Positions 7,700 through 14,574 of a stretch of 26,893 bases of DNA are shown here, piece after piece (the first letter of the stretch is position 1; each line of letters starts with the position of its first letter). The notes under the pieces were generated by a model. That model made no database searches. It was not told where the DNA came from and saw only the letters and a list, made by a program, of their open reading frames with translations. The DNA comes from Actinomycetes bacterium. GTDB taxonomy: Bacteria > Actinomycetota > Actinomycetes > Propionibacteriales > Propionibacteriaceae. A program made the position numbers and the translations under genes. Location of the stretch: positions 1 through 26,893 of the forward strand of contig JAEZHJ010000107.1 of NCBI GenBank assembly GCA_023436925.1, written 5' to 3'.

Positions 7700-9406
7700 T
7701 CACGGCACCGGTACCGACGGGACCATCCAGGACAGCACCGTCGCCTGCAGGACGACCAGGATCGCGAAGTAGGCCAACAGCAGCAGGCTCCACAAGACGA
7801 CCTTCCGGAAGATCTCGCCTTCCTTGTTGACCATGCCCACCGCGGCGGCGGCCACGGCCAGGTTCTGCGGCGAGACCATCTTGCCCATCACGCCACCGGA
7901 GGAGTTGCTGGCGGCCATCAGGACCGGGTCGAGCCCGGCCTGCTGGGCGGCAGTCACCTGCAGGAGGCCGAAGAGCGAGTTGGCCGAGGTGTCGGAGCCG
8001 GTGATCGCGACACCGATCCAGCCCAGGACCGGGGACATCACCATGAACAGCGAGCCGACCGAGGCCAGGGCGGTGCCCAGCGAGGCGGTCTGGCCGGAGA
8101 GGTTCATCACGTAGGCCAGGGCCAGCACCGACAGCACGGTGACGATGGTGAACTTCAGCTGCTTGAGGGTGGTGCCGTAGGCCTTGATGGCATCGGACGG
8201 CCTGATCTTGTACACGATCGCGGTGATGATGCCCGAGATCAGCAGCAGCGTGCCGGTGGCCCGCAGGTGGTCAAGGGTGAAGATCGTGGTGTTGATCGGG
8301 TTGCCCGCGGCGCTGACGATCAGCGAGGACGCCTTGCCGTCGGCACCGATGACGGCCAGCCCGGGCCAGGGGAACTTGACCTGGCCGATGCCCAGCAGGA
8401 AGGCCTTGACGGCCGGGATCTGGCTGACGGAGAAGATCGCCACGATGATCGCGTAGGGAGCGATGGCGCCCCAGATCCGCTTGCCGCCGGTGGCGGTGAT
8501 CTCCGGGTAGTGGGCGAGCTTGCCGCTACCGGCAGCCTTGGCGGCGTCGGTCTCGTCGATCGCGGACTTCTCCAGCGGCAGCGGGTTGGACGGCTTCCAG
8601 ACCCGCAGCATGGCGAGCACGGCGGCGATGGTGACCAGGGCGGCGATGACGTCGGTGATCTCGACGGTGATGTAGTTCGCGGTGATGAACTGGGAGACGC
8701 CGAACACGACGCCGGCGACCAGGGCGACCGGCCAGGTCTGCTTCACGCCGCGCATGCCGTCGACCAGGAAGACCAGCACCAGCGGGACGATGAAGGCCAC
8801 GAACGGGGTCTGGCGGCCGGCCATCTGGGACAGGATGTGGATGTCGATGCCGGTCACGCTCGCGAGGGCGATGATCGGGGCGCCCATGGCGCCGAAGGCG
8901 ACCGGGGCGGTGTTGGCCAGCAGCGAGACGACAGCGGACTTCAGCGGCTTCATGCCGGCGGCCATCAGCATGGCGGCCGAGATCGCGACCGGGGCGCCGA
9001 AGCCGGCGAGGGCCTCCATCAACGCGCCGAAGCAGAAGGCGATCAGGATGGCCAGGATGCGCTGGTCGTCAGAGATGGAGCGGATCAGCTTGCCGAGCTG
9101 CTCGAACCAGCCCGTGATGACCGACAACTGGTAGACCCAGATCGCGTTCAGCAGGATCCACATGATCGGGAAGGCGCCGTAGAACGCGCCTTCTGCGGTG
9201 GCCGCCAGCGCCATCATCGTCGGCATCTGCCAGCCGATGATCGCGATCAGGATCGAGACCACCAGGCCGATGATCGCGGCGAGCCACGCCTTGACCTTGA
9301 AGACGCCGAGGAGGACGAAGAGCAGAGCCAGAGGGATCGCGGCGACAAGGGCGGATAGGCCGAGGTTGCCCGCGATCGGATCCAACAGTTGCTGGAAAGT
9401 GGGCAT
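7700..9406 (-). CDS. lctP: Lactate permease, LctP/LldP family
   Basis: The 568-residue polytopic membrane protein is the length of E. coli LldP and carries family landmarks throughout, including GWFEQLGKLI, FGALMEALAGFGAPVAI, SLLANTAPVAFGAMG, ITGSDTSANSLFG and SSGGVMGKMVSPQN. About 12-14 hydrophobic segments are evident. The family imports L- and D-lactate (and often glycolate) with protons. A strong GAGAGG lies six bases before the ATG at 9406. It is first in a two-gene unit with the FAD/Fe-S dehydrogenase, whose start overlaps or abuts its stop. It is divergent from a GntR/FCD regulator across a 122-bp region containing a palindromic operator 40 bases upstream of the ATG, so lactate-responsive repression is the likely control. 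Family assignment is very secure; the preferred lactate enantiomer is not. Confidence 0.96.
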   Translation of the reverse strand: MPTFQQLLDPIAGNLGLSALVAAIPLALLFVLLGVFKVKAWLAAIIGLVVSILIAIIGWQMPTMMALAATAEGAFYGAFPIMWILLNAIWVYQLSVITGWFEQLGKLIRSISDDQRILAILIAFCFGALMEALAGFGAPVAISAAMLMAAGMKPLKSAVVSLLANTAPVAFGAMGAPIIALASVTGIDIHILSQMAGRQTPFVAFIVPLVLVFLVDGMRGVKQTWPVALVAGVVFGVSQFITANYITVEITDVIAALVTIAAVLAMLRVWKPSNPLPLEKSAIDETDAAKAAGSGKLAHYPEITATGGKRIWGAIAPYAIIVAIFSVSQIPAVKAFLLGIGQVKFPWPGLAVIGADGKASSLIVSAAGNPINTTIFTLDHLRATGTLLLISGIITAIVYKIRPSDAIKAYGTTLKQLKFTIVTVLSVLALAYVMNLSGQTASLGTALASVGSLFMVMSPVLGWIGVAITGSDTSANSLFGLLQVTAAQQAGLDPVLMAASNSSGGVMGKMVSPQNLAVAAAAVGMVNKEGEIFRKVVLWSLLLLAYFAILVVLQATVLSWMVPSVPVP

Positions 9407-9445
9407 GTGATGCCTCTCTTCATTGAGATTGACCGACTCGAACGA

Positions 9446-9456
9446 TTGTCAGACAA
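9446..9456. promoter_or_regulatory. LldR/FadR-type operator in divergent promoter region
   Basis: TTGTCAGACAA is a perfect 11-bp palindrome. It matches TNGTNNNACNA, the consensus reported for GntR/FCD regulators of the FadR subfamily, including corynebacterial LldR. It lies 40 bp upstream of the permease ATG and 73 bp upstream of the regulator GTG, placed to control one or both. Confidence 0.72.
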
Positions 9457-9496
9457 GTAGACATGCTACGCAAGTGCTTTTGACGGATTGGCGGCG

Positions 9497-9502
9497 TAGA
9501 AT
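9497..9502 (+). promoter_or_regulatory. Candidate -10 element of the GntR regulator gene
   Basis: TAGAAT is a near-consensus -10 hexamer, 26 bases upstream of the GTG at 9529, leaving room for the GCGAGGGGGA ribosome-binding region. No good -35 hexamer is found 16-18 bases upstream; TTGACG at 9480-9485 is too close. Confidence 0.4.
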
Positions 9503-9528
9503 CATCCTGACGGGAAGCGAGGGGGACA

Positions 9529-10230
9529 GTGGTACGCAAGCTGATCGTCACCTCAGTGGTTGACGCCGTGGTGGAGGACCTCAAGACGCTGGTCCTCAAT
9601 CGGGAGCTGGAGCCGGGCGCCCCGCTCACCGAAGTCGATGTGGCGCAGCGCTACGACGTGGCGCGGGCGACCGCCAAGGCCGCGATCGAGCGGCTCGTCA
9701 ACGACAAGGTGGTGGTCCGGCAGTCCTACAAGACTGCCCGGATCGTCGAACTCGGCCCCGACGACGTGCGCGACATCTACCGCACCCGGGGCTATCTCGA
9801 GGCCGAGGTGCTGCGCCGGCTGGCCGACAAGCGCGCCGAGTTCCCGGAAGCCAGGGCCGCCAATGCCGAGATCGAGGCGTTGTGGCATGTCGGCGACTAC
9901 AACATCGTCGGTCCCGACATGCGGTTCCACACCACCCTGATCGACTCCCTGGGCAGCCCCCGGACCACGGCGATCTACGGCTCCCTCGCCTTCGAGGTCA
10001 AGCTGTGCATGTCGCAACTCCAGGGCAGCCAGCAGCTCAGCCCGGAGATCATCATCGCCGAGCACGCCCAGATCCTCGAGCAGCTGCGCAACGGTGACGC
10101 CGACGGGGTCGCCGCCACCTTGTCCGAGCACCTCGCCCGCGCACGGGAGCTCCTGGCGGGCGCCCTGGGCGGCACCCCCGGCCCGGAGGCCTTCCAGCCC
10201 TCCTCCGCGCTGGCCGCAGCCCGCAGATGA
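9529..10230 (+). CDS. GntR-family transcriptional regulator, FCD (FadR) subfamily, probable lactate regulator
   Basis: The 233-residue protein has an N-terminal winged helix-turn-helix (about 10-75; LEPGAPLTEVDVAQRYDVARATAKAAIERL) and an all-helical FCD effector domain (about 80-210). The FCD metal-site residues are visible: Asp130 and His134 (DMRFHTTL), His179 (EHAQIL) and His201 (SEHLARAR). In this family a metal-bound carboxylate ligand alters DNA binding. Divergence from the lactate permease and the TTGTCAGACAA palindrome between them argue for an LldR-like, lactate-responsive repressor. That role is inferred from position, not from a diagnostic residue. The GTG start is supported by a purine-rich GCGAGGGGGA just upstream. 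Its TGA overlaps the ATG of the acetyltransferase gene (ATGA), so the two are translationally coupled. Confidence 0.88.
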   Translation: MVRKLIVTSVVDAVVEDLKTLVLNRELEPGAPLTEVDVAQRYDVARATAKAAIERLVNDKVVVRQSYKTARIVELGPDDVRDIYRTRGYLEAEVLRRLADKRAEFPEARAANAEIEALWHVGDYNIVGPDMRFHTTLIDSLGSPRTTAIYGSLAFEVKLCMSQLQGSQQLSPEIIIAEHAQILEQLRNGDADGVAATLSEHLARARELLAGALGGTPGPEAFQPSSALAAARR

Positions 10231-10706
10231 GCGCGCGGCCGGCTGCCGAGGTCTCGATCACGCCGGCGCTGCCCGCCGACGCCGACGCCGTGCTCGCGGT
10301 GCAGCGGGCCGCGTTCGCCATCGAAGCCCGGCACTATGACGACCCCGAGCTGCCCCCGCTGGTGGAGACCATCGATCAGGTGGCGGCGACGATCGCCGCC
10401 GGCGAGGTCCTGGTCGCCCGGCTGGACGGCCAGGTTGTCGGCTCGGTGCGGCGCGTCCTGACCGGGGACGAGGTGGAGATCGGGCGACTCAGTGTCCTGC
10501 CCGCCCACCAGGGCCGTGGCGTGGGCGGGCGGCTGCTGGCGGCGGCGGAGGACATCCCGGGCGCCTCGACAGCGCTGCTGTTCACCGGCCACCTCTCGGT
10601 CGACAACCTCGGGCTCTACCACCGCCGTGGCTATCGCGAGTTCGCCCGCCGACAGGTCTCGGAGCGGGTCGAGCTGGTGTACCTGCGCAAGTCATTGCCT
10701 CAATGA
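10227..10706 (+). CDS. GNAT-family N-acetyltransferase
   Basis: The 159-residue protein has the GCN5-related acetyltransferase fold. Acetyl-CoA-binding motif A is clear at about residues 88-106: IGRLSVLPAHQGRGVGGRLL, with the Q-x-x-G-x-G pyrophosphate loop. The C-terminal LGLYHRRGYREFAR is the usual beta6/alpha4 'NxxLYxxxGF' element. The acceptor substrate cannot be told from sequence. Its ATG lies in an ATGA overlap with the GntR regulator's stop, so it is coupled to the regulator and probably shares its promoter. A link to lactate metabolism (for example protein acetylation in response to acetyl-CoA flux) would be speculation. Confidence 0.88.
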   Translation: MSARPAAEVSITPALPADADAVLAVQRAAFAIEARHYDDPELPPLVETIDQVAATIAAGEVLVARLDGQVVGSVRRVLTGDEVEIGRLSVLPAHQGRGVGGRLLAAAEDIPGASTALLFTGHLSVDNLGLYHRRGYREFARRQVSERVELVYLRKSLPQ

Positions 10707-10732
10707 ACCCTTGAGACCGGGCCCTGACCCCG

Positions 10733-10762
10733 TTGTCGAACGGGAGGGAACGGGTTCAAACT
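10733..10762 (+). promoter_or_regulatory. Candidate promoter of the CAP-domain gene
   Basis: TTGTCG (10733-10738), 18 bases, then CAAACT (10757-10762) gives a moderate promoter match. It would start a leader of about 80 nt containing a GGGGGG run and a GGCGCC/GGCGCC hairpin (10797-10818). A small CCCGTT-gtcg-AACGGG hairpin overlaps the -35 element and could instead be residual termination of the upstream gene. Confidence 0.3.
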
Positions 10763-10848
10763 GAGCCGGCAAGGATCTGGGGGGAAACCGGTCCGGGGCG
10801 CCCGGCTTTCTCGGCGCCGACGACCGCTGGCACGCCGAGGAGACCCCG

Positions 10849-11418
10849 ATGACTCCTGCTCGACTGTTGTCCCGCCTGATCGCGGTCGGCACTGGCCTCG
10901 CCCTGCTGGCCGTGGGACTGTCCCACTCCGAAGCCAACGAGACCGCGCCCCCGTCCGCGCTCGGCCGCCCCGTCGTGACCGCGCTGGCCACGTCCAGCAG
11001 CCAGAGCTTCGAGAAGCAGGTCCTGACGCTGGTGAACAAGGCCAGGGCGAAGAAGCGAAAGTGCGGCACCACCACCTACGCGGCCGCGAAGCCGCTGAAG
11101 TGGAACTCCAAGCTCGCCCTCGCGGCGGAGCGCCACTCCAAGGACATGTCGGTGAAGAACTACTTCAGCCACACCAGCAAGTCGGGCAAGAGCCCATACG
11201 CCCGGATCAAGGCGACCGGCTACCGCTACCGCGCCGCCGGCGAGACCCTGGCCGCCGGATACTCAACCCCCTCCGCGGTGGTCAACGCCTGGCTGAAGAG
11301 CCCTGGCCACTGCAAGATCCTGATGAGCAAGTCGTACACCCAGGTCGGAGTCGGCTACTACAAGGGCGGCGGCAAGTACCGCCACTACACCACCGCCGAC
11401 TTCGCCAAGCCGAAGTAG
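10849..11418 (+). CDS. Secreted CAP-domain (SCP/PR1-like) protein
   Basis: The 189-residue precursor has a signal peptide (about 1-28, hydrophobic run LIAVGTGLALLAVGL) and a single CAP domain (about 54-188). Family landmarks are present: a CGTTTYAAAKPLKWNSKLALAAERHS-like first helix with His96, NYFSHTSKSG (His108), GETLAAGY (Glu132) and SPGHC (His154). Cys72 and Cys155 are the pair expected to form the bacterial CAP disulfide. Bacterial members are cell-wall or extracellular proteins of mostly unproven function; some bind lipids or are linked to spore and wall biology. GAGGAG lies about six bases before the ATG. It stands as a single gene between a possible promoter and a strong terminator hairpin. 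The net charge is strongly positive (many Lys/Arg), which would suit binding to wall polymers. Confidence 0.9.
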   Translation: MTPARLLSRLIAVGTGLALLAVGLSHSEANETAPPSALGRPVVTALATSSSQSFEKQVLTLVNKARAKKRKCGTTTYAAAKPLKWNSKLALAAERHSKDMSVKNYFSHTSKSGKSPYARIKATGYRYRAAGETLAAGYSTPSAVVNAWLKSPGHCKILMSKSYTQVGVGYYKGGGKYRHYTTADFAKPK

Positions 11419-11454
11419 CCCTCACCCCAACGGCAAGGAGAGTCGCGGCAGACA

Positions 11455-11494
11455 CAGAACCGCCGCCCACCCTGACGGGCGTGCGGCGGTTCTG
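11455..11494. terminator. Strong hairpin terminator between convergent genes
   Basis: The arms CAGAACCGCCGC (11455-11466) and GCGGCGGTTCTG (11483-11494) form a perfect 12-bp stem with a 16-base loop, 37 bases after the CAP gene stop. It lies between convergent genes and could act on both strands. Confidence 0.75.
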
Positions 11495-11582
11495 GTCGGT
11501 CGTGCCGGCCAGTCGGTCGGCTGATTGCCGCCCGGACGGGAGCACCGGGGCGCCCCCGCCCGTGGGCAGGGCGGCAACCGGG

Positions 11583-12059
11583 TCAGGCGGTGGCGGGCTG
11601 AGCTTCGGCCTTCGCGGCAACGGCTGCCGGCGCCGGGGCGGTGGCCAGCAGTCGAAGCCCCCACCCGAGCAGCAGGGAGATGGCGCCGACTCCCACCGCG
11701 AACAGCGCCACACCGAAGGCGATCACGGAGGTGAAGAGGCTGGCCCGCAGGAAGGAGCCGTTCATCGCGGTCGCCCGCAGCGGGTCCTCCTTGTCGAGTT
11801 CGGCGTAGGTCTTGCCGTCGGTGGCCTTGAGGGCGTGCGAGTTGATGACATCCGCCTGGATGAAGGCGGTCAGCGGGTCGGACACCAGGGCGCCGGCCAG
11901 CATCGGGGCGTCGGCCGACACGGTGATCCGCTCGGCAGCGAGCTTGCTGCTCACGGCACCCCAGGTGGCGGCACCGGCAACGATGAAGACGGCGCCGACG
12001 ATCATGACGATCAGCCCCACCAGACGAACTTTTGCGTGATTCGCGGAAGCGAGAGCCAC
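11583..12059 (-). CDS. Two-helix membrane protein of the family often mislabelled 'aromatic ring-opening dioxygenase LigA'
   Basis: The 158-residue protein has two transmembrane segments (about 12-35, VRLVGLIVMIVGAVFIVAGAATWGAV, and about 106-138). They flank an external loop of about 70 residues containing ITVSADAP, QADVINSHALKATDGKTYAELDKEDPLR and GSFLRASLFTSV. I recognise this arrangement from actinobacterial proteins that databases frequently call 'LigA'. It has none of the features of an aromatic-ring dioxygenase, and its function is unknown. The GTG at 12059 is preferred: AGGAG lies six bases upstream and the family begins at this point. The in-frame ATG at 12125 adds 22 unconserved-looking residues. 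The Ala/Pro-rich C-terminus is low complexity. A candidate promoter with an iron box lies about 110 bp upstream. Confidence 0.8.
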   Translation of the reverse strand: MALASANHAKVRLVGLIVMIVGAVFIVAGAATWGAVSSKLAAERITVSADAPMLAGALVSDPLTAFIQADVINSHALKATDGKTYAELDKEDPLRATAMNGSFLRASLFTSVIAFGVALFAVGVGAISLLLGWGLRLLATAPAPAAVAAKAEAQPATA

Positions 12060-12140
12060 GGCTTTCTCCTGTTCTGCGCACGGATTTCCAGTTGCCACTG
12101 TGCCCGGCCCAGCCACCCCCTGCATGCGCTTCAGGGAACA

Positions 12141-12168
12141 CTGTCAAGTGCCTTGCAGTACGTAAACT
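12141..12168 (+). promoter_or_regulatory. Candidate rightward promoter overlapping the iron box
   Basis: CTGTCA (12141-12146), 16 bases, then TAAACT (12163-12168). The last base of the -10 is the first base of the IdeR/DtxR-like box, so bound repressor would cover the transcription start. It would read toward the MFS exporter. Confidence 0.4.
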
Positions 12169-12194
12169 TAGGCAATGCATGCCTAACCTGTCCA
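12165..12194 (-). promoter_or_regulatory. Candidate leftward promoter enclosing the iron box
   Basis: On the minus strand TGGACA (12194-12189), an 18-base spacer and TAAGTT (12170-12165). The iron box occupies the spacer and the -10. It would drive the 'LigA'-type membrane gene with a leader of about 100 nt. Confidence 0.4.
12168..12186. promoter_or_regulatory. IdeR/DtxR-like iron box
   Basis: TTAGGCAATGCATGCCTAA is a 19-bp near-palindrome with perfect 7-bp arms. It keeps the outer TTAGG/CCTAA of the DtxR/IdeR operator consensus (TTAGGTTAGSCTAACCTAA). Position within candidate promoters on both strands supports iron-dependent repression. The regulator itself is not in this window. Confidence 0.7.
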
Positions 12195-12543
12195 CTCGAA
12201 ATGATGAATTGCCGGGCAATTTTCTGCCGTTCCCGGACGCGATACTCGTCTGGTGATATACGCCCAGCGGCCGCAGGGGTGCCTCGCCCGCACCCCGGCA
12301 CGCCGGATCGGGCCCCTGACCAGCGCAGATGCCTGCTGCGACGGCCAGGCGTGCTGGTTCTGGGCGAATACCGCCCTGCCGGGCCCCATTCGTGTTACAA
12401 GCCGCGCCGTTCGCTGCGGGCGTGATCCCTTCCACCCAGCCGCGACAACGGGGAATACTGGCCGGGCCGAGCCGGTTCGACTGTGCGTCAGCGCGCTGCC
12501 GGCCAAAGGCCGAGCGGACCAGCCACCACCCCGGGGGACCCCC

Positions 12544-14010
12544 ATGAGCCAAGCCGACCTGACCATCGAGTCCTCCGGCCTGCCCCAAGCCGCCCCGGAC
12601 AAGCTCTCACCGCAGACCGTGCGGCTGCTCGGCGTGCTGATGGTCGGTGCCTTCGTGGTCATCCTCAACGAGACGGCGATGAACGTCGCGCTCTCCACGA
12701 TCATGGTCGACCTGCGGGTCACCGAACGGACGGCGCAGTGGCTCACCACCGGCTTCATGCTCACCATGGCGGTGGTGATCCCCACCACGGGGTGGCTGCT
12801 GCAGCGGTTCACCACCCGGCAGGTCTTCGTCCTGGCGATGAGCCTGTTCAGCCTGGGCACCCTGGTCTGCGCGCTCGCCTTCGCGTTCCCGCTGCTGCTC
12901 GGCGGACGGGTGATCCAGGCCCTGGGCACGGCGATCATGATGCCGCTCCTGATGACCACCACCATCGAGGTCGTGCCACCTCAGATCCGCGGCCGGGTGA
13001 TGGGCCTGACCGGCATGGTGATCTCGGTGGCGCCGGCGATCGGTCCCACCGTGTCCGGCCTGGTGCTGCACTTCCTGCCCTGGCGCTTCGTCTTCGTCGT
13101 GGTGCTGCCGATCGCGCTGGCGATCGGCGCGCTCGGGCTGCGGTTCGTGCGCAACCTCGACCAGGCCCGTCCGGTCTCCCTGGACGTGCCCAGCATCCCG
13201 CTGGCCGGGCTCGGTTTCGGCGGGCTGGTGTACGGCCTCACCCTGGTCGGCAACACCCAGGCTCCGGGCTGGGAGCTCAACGTGGCGCTCGCCGTCGGCA
13301 CCGCCAGCCTGATCGCCTTCGGCTGGCGCCAGGTCCGCCTCCAGCGGACGGACTCCGCTCTGCTCGACCTGCGCACCTTCACCCAACCGGCGTTCACGAT
13401 CGCCGTCGTGGTGATGGCGATCGTGACGGCCGTGCTGTTCGGCACGGTGATCGCGCTCCCGCTGGTGCTGCAGCGGGTGCTCCACCTCGATCCGCTCGGC
13501 GTCGGCCTGATGGTGCTCCCGGGCGGGGTGTTGATGGGGGTGCTGGCTCCCGGCGTGGGCCGGCTGTACGACCGGGTCGGGCCGCGGCCGTTGGTGCTGC
13601 CCGGCGGACTGGCCGTGCTGGGCGCCCTGGCGATCTTCGTCCAGGTTTCCGTCCACACGCAGTGGTGGCACCTGATGGCCGCCCACCTGCTGTTGACCCT
13701 CGGGCTGGCGTTCATGTTCACCCCGCTGTTCACCACCGCTCTGGGTGCCCTGCCGCACCGGCTGCGCAGCTACGGCTCGGCGACCCTCGGGACCGTGCAA
13801 CAGGTCGCCGGAGCGGCCGGGACGGCGCTGTTCGTGACCGTGATGGCCACCGTCGCCGGCACCGCCGTCGGCACCCCGGAGGAGACGCTCGCGGCGGGAG
13901 CCCGCGCCTCCTTCCTCGCGGTCGGGGCGATCTGGCTGGTCGGCCTGGTCGCCGCCGGCTTCCTGACCAAGCCCGAGGACGCCCCGTCCGGACCGCCCGC
14001 CGGGCACTGA
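12544..14010 (+). CDS. MFS transporter, DHA2 (14-TM drug:H+ antiporter) family
   Basis: The 488-residue polytopic membrane protein has the DHA2/EmrB-type arrangement. The first helix carries LNETAMNVALSTIMVDL (motif D1), followed by QWLTTGFMLTMAVVIPTTGWL, a motif-A-like loop (LLQRFTTRQVF) and motif C (GMVISVAPAIGPTVSGLV) in helix 5. About 14 hydrophobic segments are present, consistent with 14-TM proton-driven exporters of drugs, siderophores or lipids. The substrate cannot be read from sequence. An ATG at 12253 extends the frame by 97 residues, but family similarity begins after SPQTVRLLGVLMVGAFVVILNE and GGGGGA sits five bases before the ATG at 12544, so that start is preferred. The iron box about 360 bp upstream raises the possibility of a siderophore-related exporter. 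The NUDIX gene follows 24 bases downstream. Confidence 0.9.
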   Translation: MSQADLTIESSGLPQAAPDKLSPQTVRLLGVLMVGAFVVILNETAMNVALSTIMVDLRVTERTAQWLTTGFMLTMAVVIPTTGWLLQRFTTRQVFVLAMSLFSLGTLVCALAFAFPLLLGGRVIQALGTAIMMPLLMTTTIEVVPPQIRGRVMGLTGMVISVAPAIGPTVSGLVLHFLPWRFVFVVVLPIALAIGALGLRFVRNLDQARPVSLDVPSIPLAGLGFGGLVYGLTLVGNTQAPGWELNVALAVGTASLIAFGWRQVRLQRTDSALLDLRTFTQPAFTIAVVVMAIVTAVLFGTVIALPLVLQRVLHLDPLGVGLMVLPGGVLMGVLAPGVGRLYDRVGPRPLVLPGGLAVLGALAIFVQVSVHTQWWHLMAAHLLLTLGLAFMFTPLFTTALGALPHRLRSYGSATLGTVQQVAGAAGTALFVTVMATVAGTAVGTPEETLAAGARASFLAVGAIWLVGLVAAGFLTKPEDAPSGPPAGH

Positions 14011-14022
14011 AGCCGGATCGCC

Positions 14023-14028
14023 TACGCT
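14023..14028 (+). promoter_or_regulatory. Candidate leaderless -10 element before the NUDIX gene
   Basis: TACGCT ends six bases before the GTG at 14035, within the 24-bp gap after the MFS stop. No Shine-Dalgarno sequence is seen, which favours a leaderless internal promoter. Confidence 0.35.
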
Positions 14029-14034
14029 GAGCGG

Positions 14035-14520
14035 GTGCCGACACCCGAGTTCGTCCTGCAACTGCGCGAGAAGGTGGGCAGTCACCGGTTATGGCTCTCC
14101 GGGGCCACCGCGATCGTGCTGCGTCCCGGAGCTGAGGGTGACGAGGTCCTGCTCGTCCAGCGCTCCGACACCGGCCAGTGGACGCCGGTCAGTGGCATCG
14201 TCGACCCCGGCGAGGACCCGCATGTCACCGCGGTGCGGGAGGTCGCCGAGGAGGCCCGCGTCAGTGCCGCCGTGGAGGCACTGATCTGGCTGGTCGTGAC
14301 TGACGTGATCACCTACCCCAACGGCGACCAGACCCAGTACCTGGACCATGTCTTCCGCTGCCGCTGGCTGGCCGGCGAGCCGGAGCCGGGGGACGACGAG
14401 GCGCTGCGAGCAGCCTTCTTCCCCGTCCACGACCTGCCGGAGCTGGACCGGCGTCACCGACAGGCGATCGACCTGGCCCTCGGCGACGACCTCACCACCA
14501 GGCTGGGCGACTTCGACTGA
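14035..14520 (+). CDS. NUDIX hydrolase with variant Nudix box
   Basis: The 161-residue protein has the Nudix fold, hydrolysing a nucleoside diphosphate linked to another group. The Nudix box runs from Gly54 to Val76: G-x5-E60-x7-R68-E69-V-A-E72-E73-A-R75-V. The metal-binding Glu residues are intact, but the final conserved Gly of the box is Arg75. The N-terminal WLSGATAIVLR and the LLVQRSDTGQWTPVSG strand are typical, and DHVFRCRWLAGEP is the central strand region. Substrate is unpredictable; small actinobacterial members are often annotated simply as NUDIX domain proteins. The GTG start is the only one giving the conserved N-terminus. It probably shares transcription with the MFS gene and may also have its own leaderless promoter. 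It converges on the solenoid gene. Confidence 0.88.
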   Translation: MPTPEFVLQLREKVGSHRLWLSGATAIVLRPGAEGDEVLLVQRSDTGQWTPVSGIVDPGEDPHVTAVREVAEEARVSAAVEALIWLVVTDVITYPNGDQTQYLDHVFRCRWLAGEPEPGDDEALRAAFFPVHDLPELDRRHRQAIDLALGDDLTTRLGDFD

Positions 14521-14574
14521 GCCTGTCGCGCCGCACCACGTCGAACCGATCGGGGCCGGCGCCCGGCCGGCCGG

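Larger units (their letters stand above)
12060..12543. other. 484-bp gene-free divergent intergenic region
   Basis: No convincing gene lies here. It separates the divergent 'LigA'-type membrane gene and the MFS exporter. The left third (to about 12250) is noticeably less GC-rich and carries the iron box and candidate promoters on both strands. The right part (12253-12543) is GC-rich. It is an open frame in phase with the exporter, but its residues look like random high-GC translation (many Arg/Ala/Gly/Pro). If transcription starts near 12175, the exporter mRNA would have a leader of about 370 nt. I recognise no known riboswitch in it. Confidence 0.6.

Noticed and set aside
7695..7793. Longer start (ATG 7793) for the FAD/Fe-S protein
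   Set aside because: It would overlap the permease by 94 bp with unlikely residues. ATG 7694 or GTG 7703 fit coupling to the permease stop.
4911..9406. Lactate utilisation operon of the LutABC type
   Set aside because: No separate LutA, LutB or LutC gene is present. The single protein carries a flavin domain and the CCG domains, so it is the fused D-lactate dehydrogenase type.
10739..10770. tRNA T-arm-like GGTTCAAAC
   Set aside because: The flanking bases do not pair into a T-stem, and no acceptor or anticodon arm is present.
10763..10848. c-di-AMP (ydaO) riboswitch
   Set aside because: Only the GGGGGGAAACC-like block is seen. The GGGGTGAAT and CGTCAGCTAACC-like blocks are absent and the leader is too short. 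Kept only as a low-interest leader observation.
12253..12543. N-terminal extension of the MFS exporter by 97 residues
   Set aside because: The frame is open, but the residues are random-looking Arg/Ala/Pro-rich translation, the family begins just after 12544, and a GGGGGA precedes the later ATG.
12607..14085. Long minus-strand frame opposite the MFS gene (and a similar one opposite the FAD/Fe-S gene at 4911-6836 on plus)
   Set aside because: These are His/Gln/Asp/Arg-rich translations with no domain, typical shadows of membrane or redox genes with GC-rich third positions.
14554..14568. GGCCGG-cgc-CCGGCC hairpin between the NUDIX and solenoid genes
   Set aside because: A 6-bp GC stem is expected by chance in this sequence, and there is no U-tract.
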